Shown here piece after piece: positions 24,758 through 35,700 of a stretch of 64,000 nucleotides of DNA (the stretch's first letter is position 1; each line of letters starts with the position of its first letter). Made by a program: the position numbers and the translations under genes. Source of the stretch: Casuarina equisetifolia (Eukaryota; Streptophyta; Magnoliopsida; Fagales; Casuarinaceae); NCBI GenBank assembly GCA_028551475.1, contig CM052355.1, positions 16,699,543 through 16,763,542 of the forward strand, read 5' to 3'. The notes below the pieces were generated by a model. It searched no databases. It was given only the letters and a program-made list of their open reading frames with translations, and was not told the DNA's origin.

Positions 24758-24762
24758 GCCCT

Positions 24763-25033
24763 TTACATTTTTAGTCCTTTAAAATCATTAGTCACCTTTA
24801 AATTGTAGACGACTTGGAGCTATGGTAGGTTTTGATGGTGGCGTAAGCTTCGCTCCAAAAGAAACGTTCTCCAATGAGGTAATCGATCCTAATATGAATG
24901 TAAGGGTAAACGAAGCTCAGCAAACTTTTGAGAGTATTTGTCCATCTTCTATTGGAGTTGAGAAGTACCGCTCAAACATAGCCCATGCAAGCATCATCAA
25001 TCCAAGATTAGGAAACATATTATTTTGCGCCAT
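24763..25033 (-). pseudogene. AAA-ATPase pseudogene, N-terminal part
   Basis: The minus-strand ATG at 25033 starts MAQNNMFPNLG, parallel to MARNDMFANLG of the intact paralogue starting at 43745. The hydrophobic N-terminal segment (LAWAMFERYF) follows, then a frameshift and a stop. Compared with the intact genes about 70 bp are missing between the part before 24800 and the conserved GACGACTTGGAGC stretch. The coding sequence is cut at 24763 by the gypsy element and continues at 3153. Confidence 0.85.
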
Positions 25034-25400
25034 GTTTGATCAGTTTTCCTCCCTTTTTTTTTCTCCTCTTTAGTCAAGACTACCTAACTCTTTTTATCTC
25101 TTACAGTGTGGGGTCGTTTGTGGTTGGTTCCTATACTTCAGGAACTCTTCGTCTGTCTTAGCCATCCAACATCGATTGCGGTTTCGTCTTGACAACTCAA
25201 TGTGCGAAAGGCAATGGCAGTGAGTCACTTGTTGCGGGTTCCTCTCAGTATTTTGCTAGTATCACCGGATTACGTGTACCGTGATGTCATATCACTCAAG
25301 ATGTCAGGGGATGCACGCTTAAGCCTGCAGCCTCCATTAATTGAAAATTGGGCTAACTAGTTGCTTAACGAGTTACCAAATTTCGCTAGACCCTAATTTA
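25034..25400 (-). promoter_or_regulatory. Upstream region shared with the intact AAA-ATPase gene
   Basis: Sequence upstream of the pseudogene start resembles the sequence upstream of the gene starting at 30793. The clearest block is 25313-25393 against 31378-31462 (CGCTTAAGCCT..., CTAACTAGTTGCTTAA..., TTTCGCTAGACCC). The tandem duplication therefore carried at least 350 bp of 5' flank, which probably includes the promoter. No individual control element is identified. Confidence 0.5.
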
Positions 25401-27473
25401 TATTTTATCCTCATTTTAGTTAAATGTTTTAGACGTTGCTTGTGGTAGGCAATTTTAAGATACTAGAATACTCAGTTTGAAAAGCTTAAACACATCCTTT
25501 TTTGGGGAAGAAACTTCCTAAATAACTATTCAAATGTTCAGATTAAAGCACGCATCTAGTAATTCTGAATTCTTTATAGGGCGGTGTGGTGATAGGGTCC
25601 AAGGGCTTAGCTCCACGCTTGCTTGCACTAAAATCAAGTACGTAAGAAAGGAACTAGAACCAAAAATCAAGAGCATCAAGCTGGCAGAAGACAATAGCAA
25701 CTAGACTAAGGACATCCTTGAGGTTCTCTCTTTCCTTCTCCATTACTTTGTTATATCCCTTTCCTTGACAACTATTGAATTAAAAATAGGAAAGACGATT
25801 AGTTCAAGTGGACATGCTGTCAGTAATCCATTAGATCGTATTGGCTACGCATTAAGCTAGATTAATGGGTTAAACTTTTCATCCATGTTGTAAGATCCAA
25901 GACCACATTGAGAGGAAGACAAATGGCTGCTTGATAGGATCAATGACGTCCAGGTTCTTTTTGTTTTATTTCTTCTTTCTTTCACTCTATCCAATAAACA
26001 AGACAAAGTAACATTACAAAAACTCTCTTGATAAGCTTTTTCGGTTAGGTAAATGAGGAAGTGGAGGAGTTAGGTCCGAGCCACGTACATGGAGGCTAAT
26101 TTATCAACTCTTGTAAAATTGTCAATTCTTTGCTATGTGGGTACTTGTAAAATCGTTAATTTGCCAATTCTTTGGCCTCTTTATCATTCAATCATAAAAG
26201 GTTCTCCTTCCAGCAGTTCAACAAGTTGTCAATGGACCTAATTTTATAATTTATCGCACACTTGAGTCAAATATTTAACTTGCTAATTATTAAGATTATT
26301 TTACTTTAAAAAGGAAAGATATTAGAATTCTAGATGACCAATACACCATTTTATATTTGAGAGTGTTCAAAGTAATTAGCAATTGAATATCCATGCTTGA
26401 ATAAATATGTAACATTGTAATAAATTATAACCTTATAGATTGACAACCATTCACAATCTATAATCCCCGCTTCATAAATTGATACCGTGTAATCAAACAA
26501 TAGTTAGTTAGAAGCTTGAAAGAACAAGAGAAGTAAAGTAATATCCTTACAAGGGGCTTATTGTGCATGTGTGACGCAAACAAAGTCACATCAGCTTTGT
26601 ACGTACACGTACTAATCAGCCCGTAAAGATAATAGAAAGTGCCACTGATCTAAAATTAGTCTTCCGTTTTTCTTTTTCAAAGTCACTAGCTGTCGCTATC
26701 ATCAACCAGTTTCCCATGCTAATTTCAGTTTTTTTTTTATAAATATGTAAATTTATTTGTTAAAAAATAAGATAATAGAAATTGTAATTTCAGTTTTAAT
26801 TTAAAAGAATTTTTTTTTATCCTACCAATAAGTTTCATTGACAATCATGCAGACCACACTAGCAACAAGTGTTTAAAACAAGTAAAGAAAGTGTACCTTA
26901 AGCTTCCATTTTCCACGTAAGAGAATAGGTGGGCGGCAATGTAAGTGCAAGTGGAACTTTTCTTTGGCGCCATCAACATTTATTATTACGACAACATCCC
27001 TAGAAATCCAACTTTCGTATGCTCAAGCTCTCTTAATGAAATCCTTTTTTTTTTTAAGGATAATGCAGTCATTTTCATTTTTCTTAGTATGAATATGTGA
27101 GTTTTATCCATAACATCTAAAGTGCAGGGACTTAAGGACATATTCTAGCATTTACAACCTTAACTTTGAATGTGAGAAGACTAAGGCAAGGAGCCTTCAA
27201 CTTTCATACAACAAAATTTTTATATGGGATGATTTTATATTTCTAAACCAAGATCCTCTATCACATACAATTTTTCTTATTTTTGCTAACAAGATAGATG
27301 TACTAATAATTTTGTTTTGAGGTTACATATAGCTTCTCTCAATTTATATACAATGAATGTAGTTAAAAAAAGATAGTTTGATAAGTCTAGTAGCTAGACT
27401 TTGCTTTTGCTCAACCTATCATTTATTCCAATTCAACATTTCATCTTCTTATAGAGTGGCCAAAGGTCATTTT
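25401..27473. other. AT-rich intergenic region, nothing recognised
   Basis: No coding frame with a known motif, no LTR pair and no RNA gene was seen. It contains long A/T runs and a palindromic ACGTACACGTAC near 26601. Confidence 0.4.
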
Positions 27474-28159
27474 TGTGCAAGGATATTAAGCCAAATCAAA
27501 ATTATCCATGTGTGTTCAAAAAAAAAATGTGGAACTTATTTTTTATATGAAACTCCCAAAAAAACACAATAAATGTTTATTGAAGGAAGTCATTAAGAAA
27601 GGATATTTGTTGTAAGCAATTTATCTCTAGATAGAAGTTAGCTAACGAAATTATGTTTGATAATGTCATCAATTCAAATCAAATCATGTCAATTTAGGAT
27701 CATCAAATGTCATAACATATTTGTGTGTCTTTTTCTAGTGATAGGATAGCTTGGTGATAACCAAAATGCAATCATTTTCTTATACTTAGTAATTCATTAA
27801 AATAATAAAAGATACATGTGCAAGGATATTAAGCAACATAAAAATTATCCATGTGCATTCAAAAAAAAAATGTGGAACCTATATTTTATATGAAACTCCT
27901 AGAAAAAACACAATAAACATTGATTAAAGGAAGTCATCAAGAAAGAATATTTGTTGTAAGTAATTTATCTCTAGAAACAAGTTAGCTAACGAAATTGTGT
28001 GTGATAATACCATCAATCCAAATCAAATCATGTCAATTTAGGATCATCAAATGTCGTAATATATTTGTATGTCTTTTTCTAGTAATAGGAGAGTTTGGAG
28101 ATGACTGAAATGCAATCATTTTCTTATACTTAGTAGTTCATTAAAATAATAAAAGATAC
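27474..28159. repeat. Tandem duplication of a 343-bp unit
   Basis: Unit 1 (27474-27816) and unit 2 (27817-28159) both start TGTGCAAGGATATTAAG and end AAAAGATAC. They match along their whole length with scattered substitutions and nearly no length change. AT-rich and non-coding. It was probably produced by unequal exchange or replication slippage. Confidence 0.9.
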
Positions 28160-28540
28160 CTTATAGTAATTTTTCAAATTAAAAAACGTAGAAAAATTTG
28201 AATTAGAAATAATAAGTATAATATACTTATTCAACTCTATTCAATCAAACATGCTGATAAAAGAAGGAAGGGGGGAAGAAAAACTGGAGACAAAATGCTT
28301 CTTGTGAAGATGCCCACTAGGTGTTTGACAAAATGCTTGATGAACTTTTGCTTCCAAAATGCTATGTATGGAGTTTACGAAATATCCCACTGGTTTTACT
28401 TCGTGGAGCATGCTGCTTTGAAACAGCACCACAAGGTGTTTGACAGGCACTCTAAACAACAGATCTTGCCAAAATTTTGTTGCTTCAATTGCAAATCAAC
28501 CAATCTTACTTTGATACTACCTTATTGAGAAATCAAAACT
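28160..28540. other. Intergenic, possible decayed coding fragment
   Basis: One open frame of 77 codons (28295-28528, plus strand) has no family signature I recognise. The unit AGGTGTTTGACA occurs twice (near 28320 and 28434). Likely decayed repeat sequence. Confidence 0.3.
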
Positions 28541-28870
28541 AGTAAGATAACAAACCAAGCAAAATTACCACAACAATAACAAACAAGGAAGGATAATAAA
28601 CCAGAACACATAATTTAAGTGGTCTGGGATTATTCCTACGTCCACTATGCCAAAGAGCAAACGTTTCTATTATAAAGGAAAAACAAGATGAGTTTGAGTC
28701 TCTCGACTTTAAAGGTTTTTTTAGCCTCACGAACCTTATTTTTTTAATACATCTGAAGTGTCCCTTAAATGGACAACTGGAAACATTGTGAAACCCAATA
28801 GTGGCTCACTATAGATTAGCCCATCACTTACAAGTGAATAAGACACATCTACCTTACACTAATTTTACTC
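28541..28870. mobile_element. LTR-like fragment of a copia element
   Basis: Contains AATTTAAGTGGTCTGGGATTA and CCTACGTCCACTATGCC. This is the arrangement (AAGTGGTTCGGC... CTACGTCCACT) common in plant copia LTRs, and a related version is seen at about 5450-5500 in the copia LTR of this window. No partner, target duplication or coding domain was found, so this is a remnant or a decayed solo LTR. Confidence 0.35.
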
Positions 28871-29347
28871 TAAAACCCAACAGAACTAAGGTTGCTTTGG
28901 TTACGTCATTGAACTTGCATATATGCCACGGATAATTGTATACGAAAACATAACTTGTTGACCATCATCTTTTAATGTTCAACCTAATAATTTTTCTAGA
29001 TTTTAGAAGCTTTGAAAAATATTAGATAATTTTGGGGAAGCACAATAAACATTTATTTATTTTGCTTTATTTCGACATCAACACTAGCTCTGAATTACAT
29101 GATTTTGAATTTTTTTTTTTTTGGATAAATACAAACCCAGGATTTTTATTACATTGCTTTAAAGAAGTGTACAGAACATCCAAATGGAAAGTCCATCGCA
29201 TGTAACTACACAAATACTAAACGAAATAACTGAAAATGGACTAACAGATCACATCGACACAATTATAATTTACTAGGAGAACCATTTCTTTTTTCAGCTG
29301 ATGACTGCTCTTCTGTCGCACGTGTGGCTAGAATGGTTGGCCTTTCA
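28871..29347. other. 3' flank of the first intact AAA-ATPase gene
   Basis: AT-rich, non-coding. The final 60-100 bases probably hold the 3' untranslated region of the minus-strand gene. No terminator or RNA gene recognised. Confidence 0.4.
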
Positions 29348-30793
29348 TTATTCTTCGGCATCTACGGCATTTGCCTGCTCTTTTGCTTCTCCTTTTTCTG
29401 CTTGTTCCAGCTTCTTGGCTTCTTCCTCAGCTTTCACTCTTGCTTCTTCTTTCGCCGTTTCTAGAGCTCGGATCAGACTCTCCAAGCAGTATGTTGGATC
29501 CCCTGAAGCAGTCCTGGGCATCAATTGCTCCGCAACCTCAGCTGGAGAGATATTTGTTTCTTCCAACAGCTCCCGGATTCTGGCAAACAGAGGGTGGGAT
29601 TCAACATGAAGATAGTTCTTAGCCAGCCCCTTGAACGCTTCAAACCTGCAGTACGACAGTTCTATGTGCTTATCCATCCGTCCTTTTCGAACCAGTGCTG
29701 GATCGAGTTTCTCCAAATAATTAGTCGTGAAGACAATCAGTCTTTCCTCGCCACATGCTGACCAAAGTCCGTCAATAAAATTCAGCAGCCCAGAAAGAGT
29801 GACCCTGCTTGCTTCGTTATCCTCTGTTTTCTCCAGTTTTCGCTTCTGATCCTTCTTTTCCTTTGCTTCATCTTTCTCCCTTTTTTTCGTCTTCCTTTGA
29901 CCAGTAAGATCAAGTGAACAGTCAATGTCCTCAATCACAATAATAGACTTGCTTGGTACCTCCATCAATAGCTTCCTCAGCTCGGAGTTGTTTTTCACCG
30001 CAGTCAGTTCGAGGTCATAAATGTCATAGCTCAAGAGATTGGCCATGGCAGCAACCATGGAGGACTTGCCAGTTCCTGGAGGGCCATGAAGAAGATAACC
30101 CCTCTTCCAAGCCCTCCCAACACTTTCATAGAACTTCTCCGCCTTACTGAATGTGATGAGATCGTCCATAATTTCTTTCTTCTTCTCTGGATCCATTGCG
30201 ATAGTCTGGAACGAAGCGGGGTGCTTCAACACCGCATGGCTCCATTTCGCCTCACTGTTGGTGTACAGCTTTCTTTGCCGGGTTCTCACCTTGATGGCCT
30301 TGCTTTCTTTCAGGACATGATCCAAGTATGGCCCAAGAATGAGATCCCTGTGTCGTCTATGGAAAGTGAGCCTGTAGTATCTCTTCTCTTCCGGGTTCCA
30401 AAACGACGGTCCTTTGGAAATATCTTTCCCAGAAGCCCACCAGAGTTTGACTCCTTGAAACTCGTCGGCCACCTCTTCATTGTCATCCATGCTAAGCGCA
30501 AGAGAATTGCTGTTCTTAGCTATGTCGGCTTGAAGCTTCTTTGCCTGCGTTGACGACTTGGAGCCGAGGTAGATTTGGATGGCAGAGTAGGCTTCGCTCC
30601 GATAGAAATACTCTCCAGTGAGTTCGTTGAACCTAATTTGGATGTAAGGGTAAACGAAACTCAGCAATCTTTGAGAGTATTTCTCGAGTTTCTGTTGGAG
30701 CTGATAAGGGAAGTATTGCTGAAACATAGCAAACACAAACATCAGACCGGCTATTATGGATCCTAGATTGGCAAGCATGTCGTTTCGCATCAT
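29348..30793 (-). CDS. AAA-ATPase, BCS1-like plant family (At3g28580/AATP1 type), copy A
   Basis: Single-exon gene of 481 codons. The start chosen is the ATG at 30793 (MMRNDMLANLG) because it aligns with the paralogues' MARNDMF and MAQNNMF. The frame stays open 25 codons further up to 30868, but that extension is low-complexity Lys/Glu. Domains: an N-terminal hydrophobic segment (about 6-26, likely membrane anchor), an AAA-associated domain (to about residue 130), and an AAA core with Walker A GPPGTGKS (about 242-249), Walker B IIVIEDID and the second region of homology (FTTNYLEKLDPAL, RKGRMD). An acidic-basic helical tail closes it. The family hydrolyses ATP. Relatives are reported at mitochondrial, ER or plasma membranes and respond to stress; the substrate here is unknown. 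It is one of a tandem cluster with the gene at 42264 and three relics. Confidence 0.9.
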   Translation of the reverse strand: MMRNDMLANLGSIIAGLMFVFAMFQQYFPYQLQQKLEKYSQRLLSFVYPYIQIRFNELTGEYFYRSEAYSAIQIYLGSKSSTQAKKLQADIAKNSNSLALSMDDNEEVADEFQGVKLWWASGKDISKGPSFWNPEEKRYYRLTFHRRHRDLILGPYLDHVLKESKAIKVRTRQRKLYTNSEAKWSHAVLKHPASFQTIAMDPEKKKEIMDDLITFSKAEKFYESVGRAWKRGYLLHGPPGTGKSSMVAAMANLLSYDIYDLELTAVKNNSELRKLLMEVPSKSIIVIEDIDCSLDLTGQRKTKKREKDEAKEKKDQKRKLEKTEDNEASRVTLSGLLNFIDGLWSACGEERLIVFTTNYLEKLDPALVRKGRMDKHIELSYCRFEAFKGLAKNYLHVESHPLFARIRELLEETNISPAEVAEQLMPRTASGDPTYCLESLIRALETAKEEARVKAEEEAKKLEQAEKGEAKEQANAVDAEE

Positions 30794-31470
30794 GTTTGCT
30801 CTGTTCTCCCCCCTCTTTTTATTTTCTTTTTCTTTTTCTTTTTTTCCTCTGTAGTCTGGATTGCTCAACCCTTTTCTCCTCTTATAGTACAGGGTAGCTT
30901 GGAAGAGTTCGCTACTTTCTCAGAAACTCATGGATTGGTCTCCGCCAGCCAACTCTGACCTTAGTTTTGTCTTGATGGCTCGATGTTGGAAAGTATATGG
31001 CAGCGAACTTTCTTGGTGCTTGTTTTGGTATCAGTATTTGTTTAAAGTGTCTCCAAATCAATACTTAGCTCCGGGGAAGTCTGACTAAGCAGCCAACTTT
31101 CTTATTGCGGGGTTGGTACCGATATTTGTTTAAGTATCGTAGAATTACGATAGCATGATAGCATAAGACGGATGTCATGGGGCTAAAATCCGTAGCTTAC
31201 AAGGAATCCCACTCAGCAGCGAACTTCCCCACCACGTGGGTAAAAGCGTGATTTTTCAAAAAAAAAAATTTCTTTCTGAAGTGTGATTTAGTTAGGAGAA
31301 CCATGACATCCATTGTCGTGGAGCTTCAATCCTTGCGCGAAAATGAAAAACCAAGACATTTTTACTCCCTGGAATCTTGCATGCTTAAGCCTAGACCCTC
31401 GGTGAAGTGAAAAATTGGATTAAACTAGTTGCTTAATAAATTATCCGGTTTTGCTAGATCCTTTTTTAAG
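30794..31470 (-). promoter_or_regulatory. 5' flank of AAA-ATPase copy A, with short repeats
   Basis: Upstream region shared in part with that of the pseudogene copy. A unit beginning CAGC(G/C)AACTTTCTT and containing TTGGTA(T/C)C(A/G)(G/A)TATTTGTTTAA occurs near 31003 and again near 31092, with a shorter third copy near 31215. The ORF-like N-terminal extension (30794-30868) overlaps a C/T-rich stretch near the likely transcription start. No TATA box is assigned with confidence. Confidence 0.4.
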
Positions 31471-31879
31471 TCTAAAAGTAAAAAGTAATTAGGCCCACGT
31501 AAAAAGAAAATGTCCCTATTAAACTTAATAATAATTTCAAGAATAACAATTTTTAAACTAATAGTGTATCTAAAAATTTTATCATTTATTTCTTTTCAAA
31601 TAATACAAACAATTAAAGCAAATATATATTCAGAAATATTTGCCTTAAACCTCATCTTTTGCACGGTAAAGAAGTCAATTGACTCTTGTATTCCATAATA
31701 GATGAGATGGTTATACTTTAAGAATAGTTTATAAACATTCCCATATTACTATAAAGGATGAACATTTAGTAAAAATGCGGTCGCGATTCGTATGATATCT
31801 CTCTAAATGCCCTAAGGATCATAAGTCTATCCATTGTTGCTTGTGATCTTATATAGCTAGACATAGTAAGATAGATTTG

Positions 31880-34300
31880 TTAGGAATTGCATACTTAAAT
31901 GATATAATTTCATACCAATTTATTAGAGCCTTGGAAATAGTAGCTCTCCCAACAAATTTAATTAAGTACCTTCCATTAGCAGAAGGCATTCACATAAATT
32001 TATCTTCTATCATGTCATTTGACTTGGACAAAATTTTGTTATTGCTTATAAGTATATGCCATGACAATCTCTTATTGGTGAGGAAGTGCTATCTTTATTC
32101 TTAATTTTCACTCCTTACTTTGCATCCATAAGTATTTGAAAGCTAAGAATGACTTATTTTCCAATTCTTCTAACCATGGGGCATTTTCTTTACCAAAAAT
32201 CATCTATAGAGACACCAATTTTCATTATAATATTATTCATTTCATTCTACTAGCAACTATAGGCCTTACCTTTATGATTTTTCTCCAACTCCAAGTGCTA
32301 CTTCTTGATTCTTTTAGATTCCAAAAACATTGGCATTTCATCAAGTAAGTACTTGCTTGTGTTAACCATAAAGATTTGATGGCATTAGGTTTTGTTTATG
32401 CTTTGTTTAAGCTATTATGCTCTAATCTTTGGCTCTTCTAATGCCCAACCCACCTTCAACTTTTTTAATACAAACCTAATTTCAAGCAAGGTTAGACTTG
32501 TGCATCTTTATTTATAGACTTATCAAAGAAATCTCTCAATTACTTTATTCAATTGCTTCTATATTTTGCTTAGAAGTACTAAAAGAGATGTCTATTGTGA
32601 GCAAAATAAAATTTATAAGCTAGATCCTACTTGCATATGACAAAAACTTTCTAGTCATTTGTTGAATTTGAGTTAATATTCTTTCCACCAAAGACCAACA
32701 ATAATGAGACTTCAATTTTTCAAAAATAAAGGTATCCCTATACAATAATGTTTTAACTAGATAGTCTAGGAAGAGATGAAATTTTGTACACCTAGTGACA
32801 TATTACAAATAAAAACATTTCTACTACTTGACTTAGGCTTGAGTATTGATATTACTCAAAACCTGTGAAAAATTATTATAAAGGCTTGAATTGAGTCTTG
32901 ATCCCTTTTAGCAAAAAGCATCAAGCCATTAACAAAATTAATGTACATTATTCTTTCTTTTCAAACTCACTAATGATATTTGAAATCATCAACCTTAGTG
33001 GTTTTCTTAGGGCACCATGATAGCACCTCCATAGAAATCATAAAAAGATATTGAGATAACATATCACCTTGCTTGAACCCTCCACCTATAGGAAAGTAGC
33101 CAATCAATTAATCATTGAAAAAATTATAGGAAAGTTCATCACTTCCAATACTTTTTATAGAAGCTTTCAATATAATGAATCATATACTTTTATTGTATCA
33201 ACTTTAAATATAAATATGGAAATCCACCTCATCTTATGATACTCATGTAAAAGTCCTACGCCAAAAAGATATTATTAGTAATCTTTCTTCCAATAACAAA
33301 TGTACATTGGTTCTTTTGTATGATCTTCAATAAGATGTCTATTAACTTTTTACAAAGCAATTTAGCCACACATTTGAATATCAAATTATAACATGAGATT
33401 AGTCGGTAATGAGATATTTCATTAAGGTATGTAACTTTTGGGATCAACGTAAGGATTTTCTTAAAGTAGTCAACAAAAGTTTTTAATATAGTCCTACTTT
33501 TCCATAACATTTTCACTTTCAACCATGATTAAGCATATCTTAAATTTGTTTCTCCTTAAATGGATGATCTTGAAGGAGTAGATTATATTTTGATCATCTA
33601 ATTATATCCACAAAATCTAGATTTTTGTCACCATAGGCTTTCCTCTATCCTTAACTGACTGGCAAGTGCCTGGCCAAACTAGCTTCCTTCCTTACGATTA
33701 CGTCCCTTGCATCTCGTTATGGAATTATGTAAGTTACTAAGGGCATTCCCAATTTTTCCTATTCTCATATTGAGATTGGATAAATGCTAAAAGCTCCATA
33801 GTTTAGATTTTAGTGCTCTGCATGCTATTTGGTACAAAGAGCATCCATCCACCTCAATTATATGCGGGATCTCATCCAAGAAATATGAAATCTTCATGAA
33901 TTATCTACATATCAAAGAACCTGAATATTTTCTCGATTTTAGGCACTCCCGGGATGATCTTGACTATGACTGGAGCATAATATAATATTCCAAGGTTTAA
34001 AAACTGAATTCTAGATTCTAAGAAGTTCAAAGTCCAACTATTATTAATTAAGACTATTAAGTTTGCTCATGATGGCATGTTCAATTCTCTTATTAGTCCA
34101 TATGAACAGTTGGTGAAAACATGTAAGATCTGCCAAATTTGCTTTCTTAGACATTGGACCATATCCTCCATCCAAGGACTCCATGATTTAGAGCCAATTC
34201 TTCTCTCCCATAGACAAGTTACAACATTAAAATCAACACTTAAGATCCATGATTGGCTACTATATTATTTAACTTGTTATCAACAAAACTAACTTTGTAC
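31880..34300 (-). mobile_element. Degenerate LINE (L1-type) retrotransposon
   Basis: On the minus strand an endonuclease-like piece at about 34130-34240 (DFNVVTCLWERR) is followed at 33522-33256 by reverse transcriptase motifs (TLIPKV, SHYRLISCYN, KCVAKLLCKKL, NQCTFVIGRKITNNI). GFKQGDMLSQYLF follows near 33050-33100, and a FADD-box remnant (LMLFAKRD) near 32890-32930. This is the order endonuclease then RT of plant L1-type LINEs. Many stops and frameshifts are present. The ends are not defined: no poly-A tail or target duplication was located, so the limits are approximate. Confidence 0.65.
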
Positions 34301-35164
34301 TCTATTTCACAATTCATTTAAAGATTTTACAAGCTACTAATTGAGGTTCTTTTTTTAAGTCTAAAGAGAAAGATAATTAGAATAGTTGTTTCGAATAACC
34401 AAACACACCATTTTATAATGTGAACTAAAATGTTTAAATAAACTAACAATTAAATACATTGCATAATAGTTAAATAAGTAGATTTTGAAACAAGCTACTT
34501 AACCTTATAATAAATAATAGCATTATACCCACATTGTATAAAAATATTATTAGAGTGTGAGGGTCCATCTAAAAAACTTAAAGTATTAGTTAATAAATTT
34601 TCATTATTTATAAAATCACAAACTCAAAGTTTCACTTCTAACGTACGATAATATTCATTTTCGACCACTACTTTTAAACTCGGTTGAAAAGTCAAAAAAG
34701 AGCCTCTGTGCTACAGTGTCTCACACTTTCAACTCCACCTCCTCAACGACCCAAGCATGCGTCGGCAGTCGTAAAGCCTCTGTCTCCCACTCTACATTAA
34801 CTTCATCCTCACAGTGACTCAAAGGCGCCACCGATTATCGCATAGTCTGTACACGTGCTTCCAACTGTTTAGACAGCCGCTCAGGTGCTGCACACGGCTG
34901 CCGATCTTATTGAAGACGTTTGGGCTTCCCGATTCTTTGCCCCAACTGCACCACGATAGAATTAACAACTCTGTAATTCTTTTTTGTGTACAAAATCTTG
35001 TACATCATATACTATTGTCATCCTATGTAATCTTTCTTCATCATTCAACTAGGAGAGCTCGGCTTCAATAGTTTTCTCTTTGTTTGCCAATTTTATTTTC
35101 ATGGAGCTTTCTCGTGAGTTATCGGTTGCTTGAAAGAAGTTGGATTGAAACCAGAATTACTAGT
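34301..35164. other. Intergenic, unassigned
   Basis: AT-rich to 34650, then a more balanced stretch (34690-35060) whose open frame at 34814-35071 has no known motif. Could be a decayed LTR; unsupported. Confidence 0.3.
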
Positions 35165-35700
35165 AACTAGAAACTCTCCTCTAAAGCACCTGAGTTTCCT
35201 TGTGACCTTTTCGCTCTCTTTCCTTTGAGGTTAGAACAATTCGTTGGGTACGGCACAACAAAAATTTGAGTAATAGTTCTGGATTCCATTTTTTTCTTAA
35301 AAATTTGACTCTCCTTAATAGCCAAAAAGGAGGGAGGAGAAGGAGAACTGAGAGGTCTGTAACTTCTCAATAAATAATTGTAGATTCTTACAAAGATTTC
35401 CAAAAAGATACACCCAAAAACTACAAGTTTTTCTTTTTTTTTTTTTTTTCAGGGGGCCTATCTTTGCACTTTTTGGTCTCTTTTATTTGACATTAGAAGG
35501 ATTTATTGGGTACCTTACAAAAAATTTGTCTCTCCTTCATAGCCATGGGGGGTGGTAAGGTGGTGGGGTTGGTGGAGGGGTGAGATCCGAGAGGTTTGTC
35601 ACTTTTCAATAAACGTTGTTCCTATATGAGTTTTTTCAAAGCTTTCCAAAAAAAGGGATCCAAAAAGTATCCAGTTCTTTTTTGTTTTATAGGGGGACAT
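35165..35700. repeat. Imperfect tandem duplication of about 250 bp
   Basis: The first half (from about 35195) and second half (from about 35455) share the same order of short blocks: CTTTGAGGTTAGAA / GACATTAGAAGG, TTGGGTAC, GACTCTCCTTAATAGCCA / GTCTCTCCTTCATAGCCA, GAGAGGT(C/T)TGT, CACTTTTCAATAAA-type, and CTTTCCAAAAA. Length changes occur around T- and G-runs. Non-coding. Confidence 0.55.

Noticed and set aside
28295..28528. Possible PPR-like fragment
   Set aside because: A VFD-type match is too short. No helix-pair pattern and several stops in the best frame.
30086..30553. 155-codon plus-strand frame and its counterpart at 43302-43718
   Set aside because: Both are antisense to the conserved AAA-ATPase coding sequence. 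Their similarity only reflects paralogy of the opposite strand.
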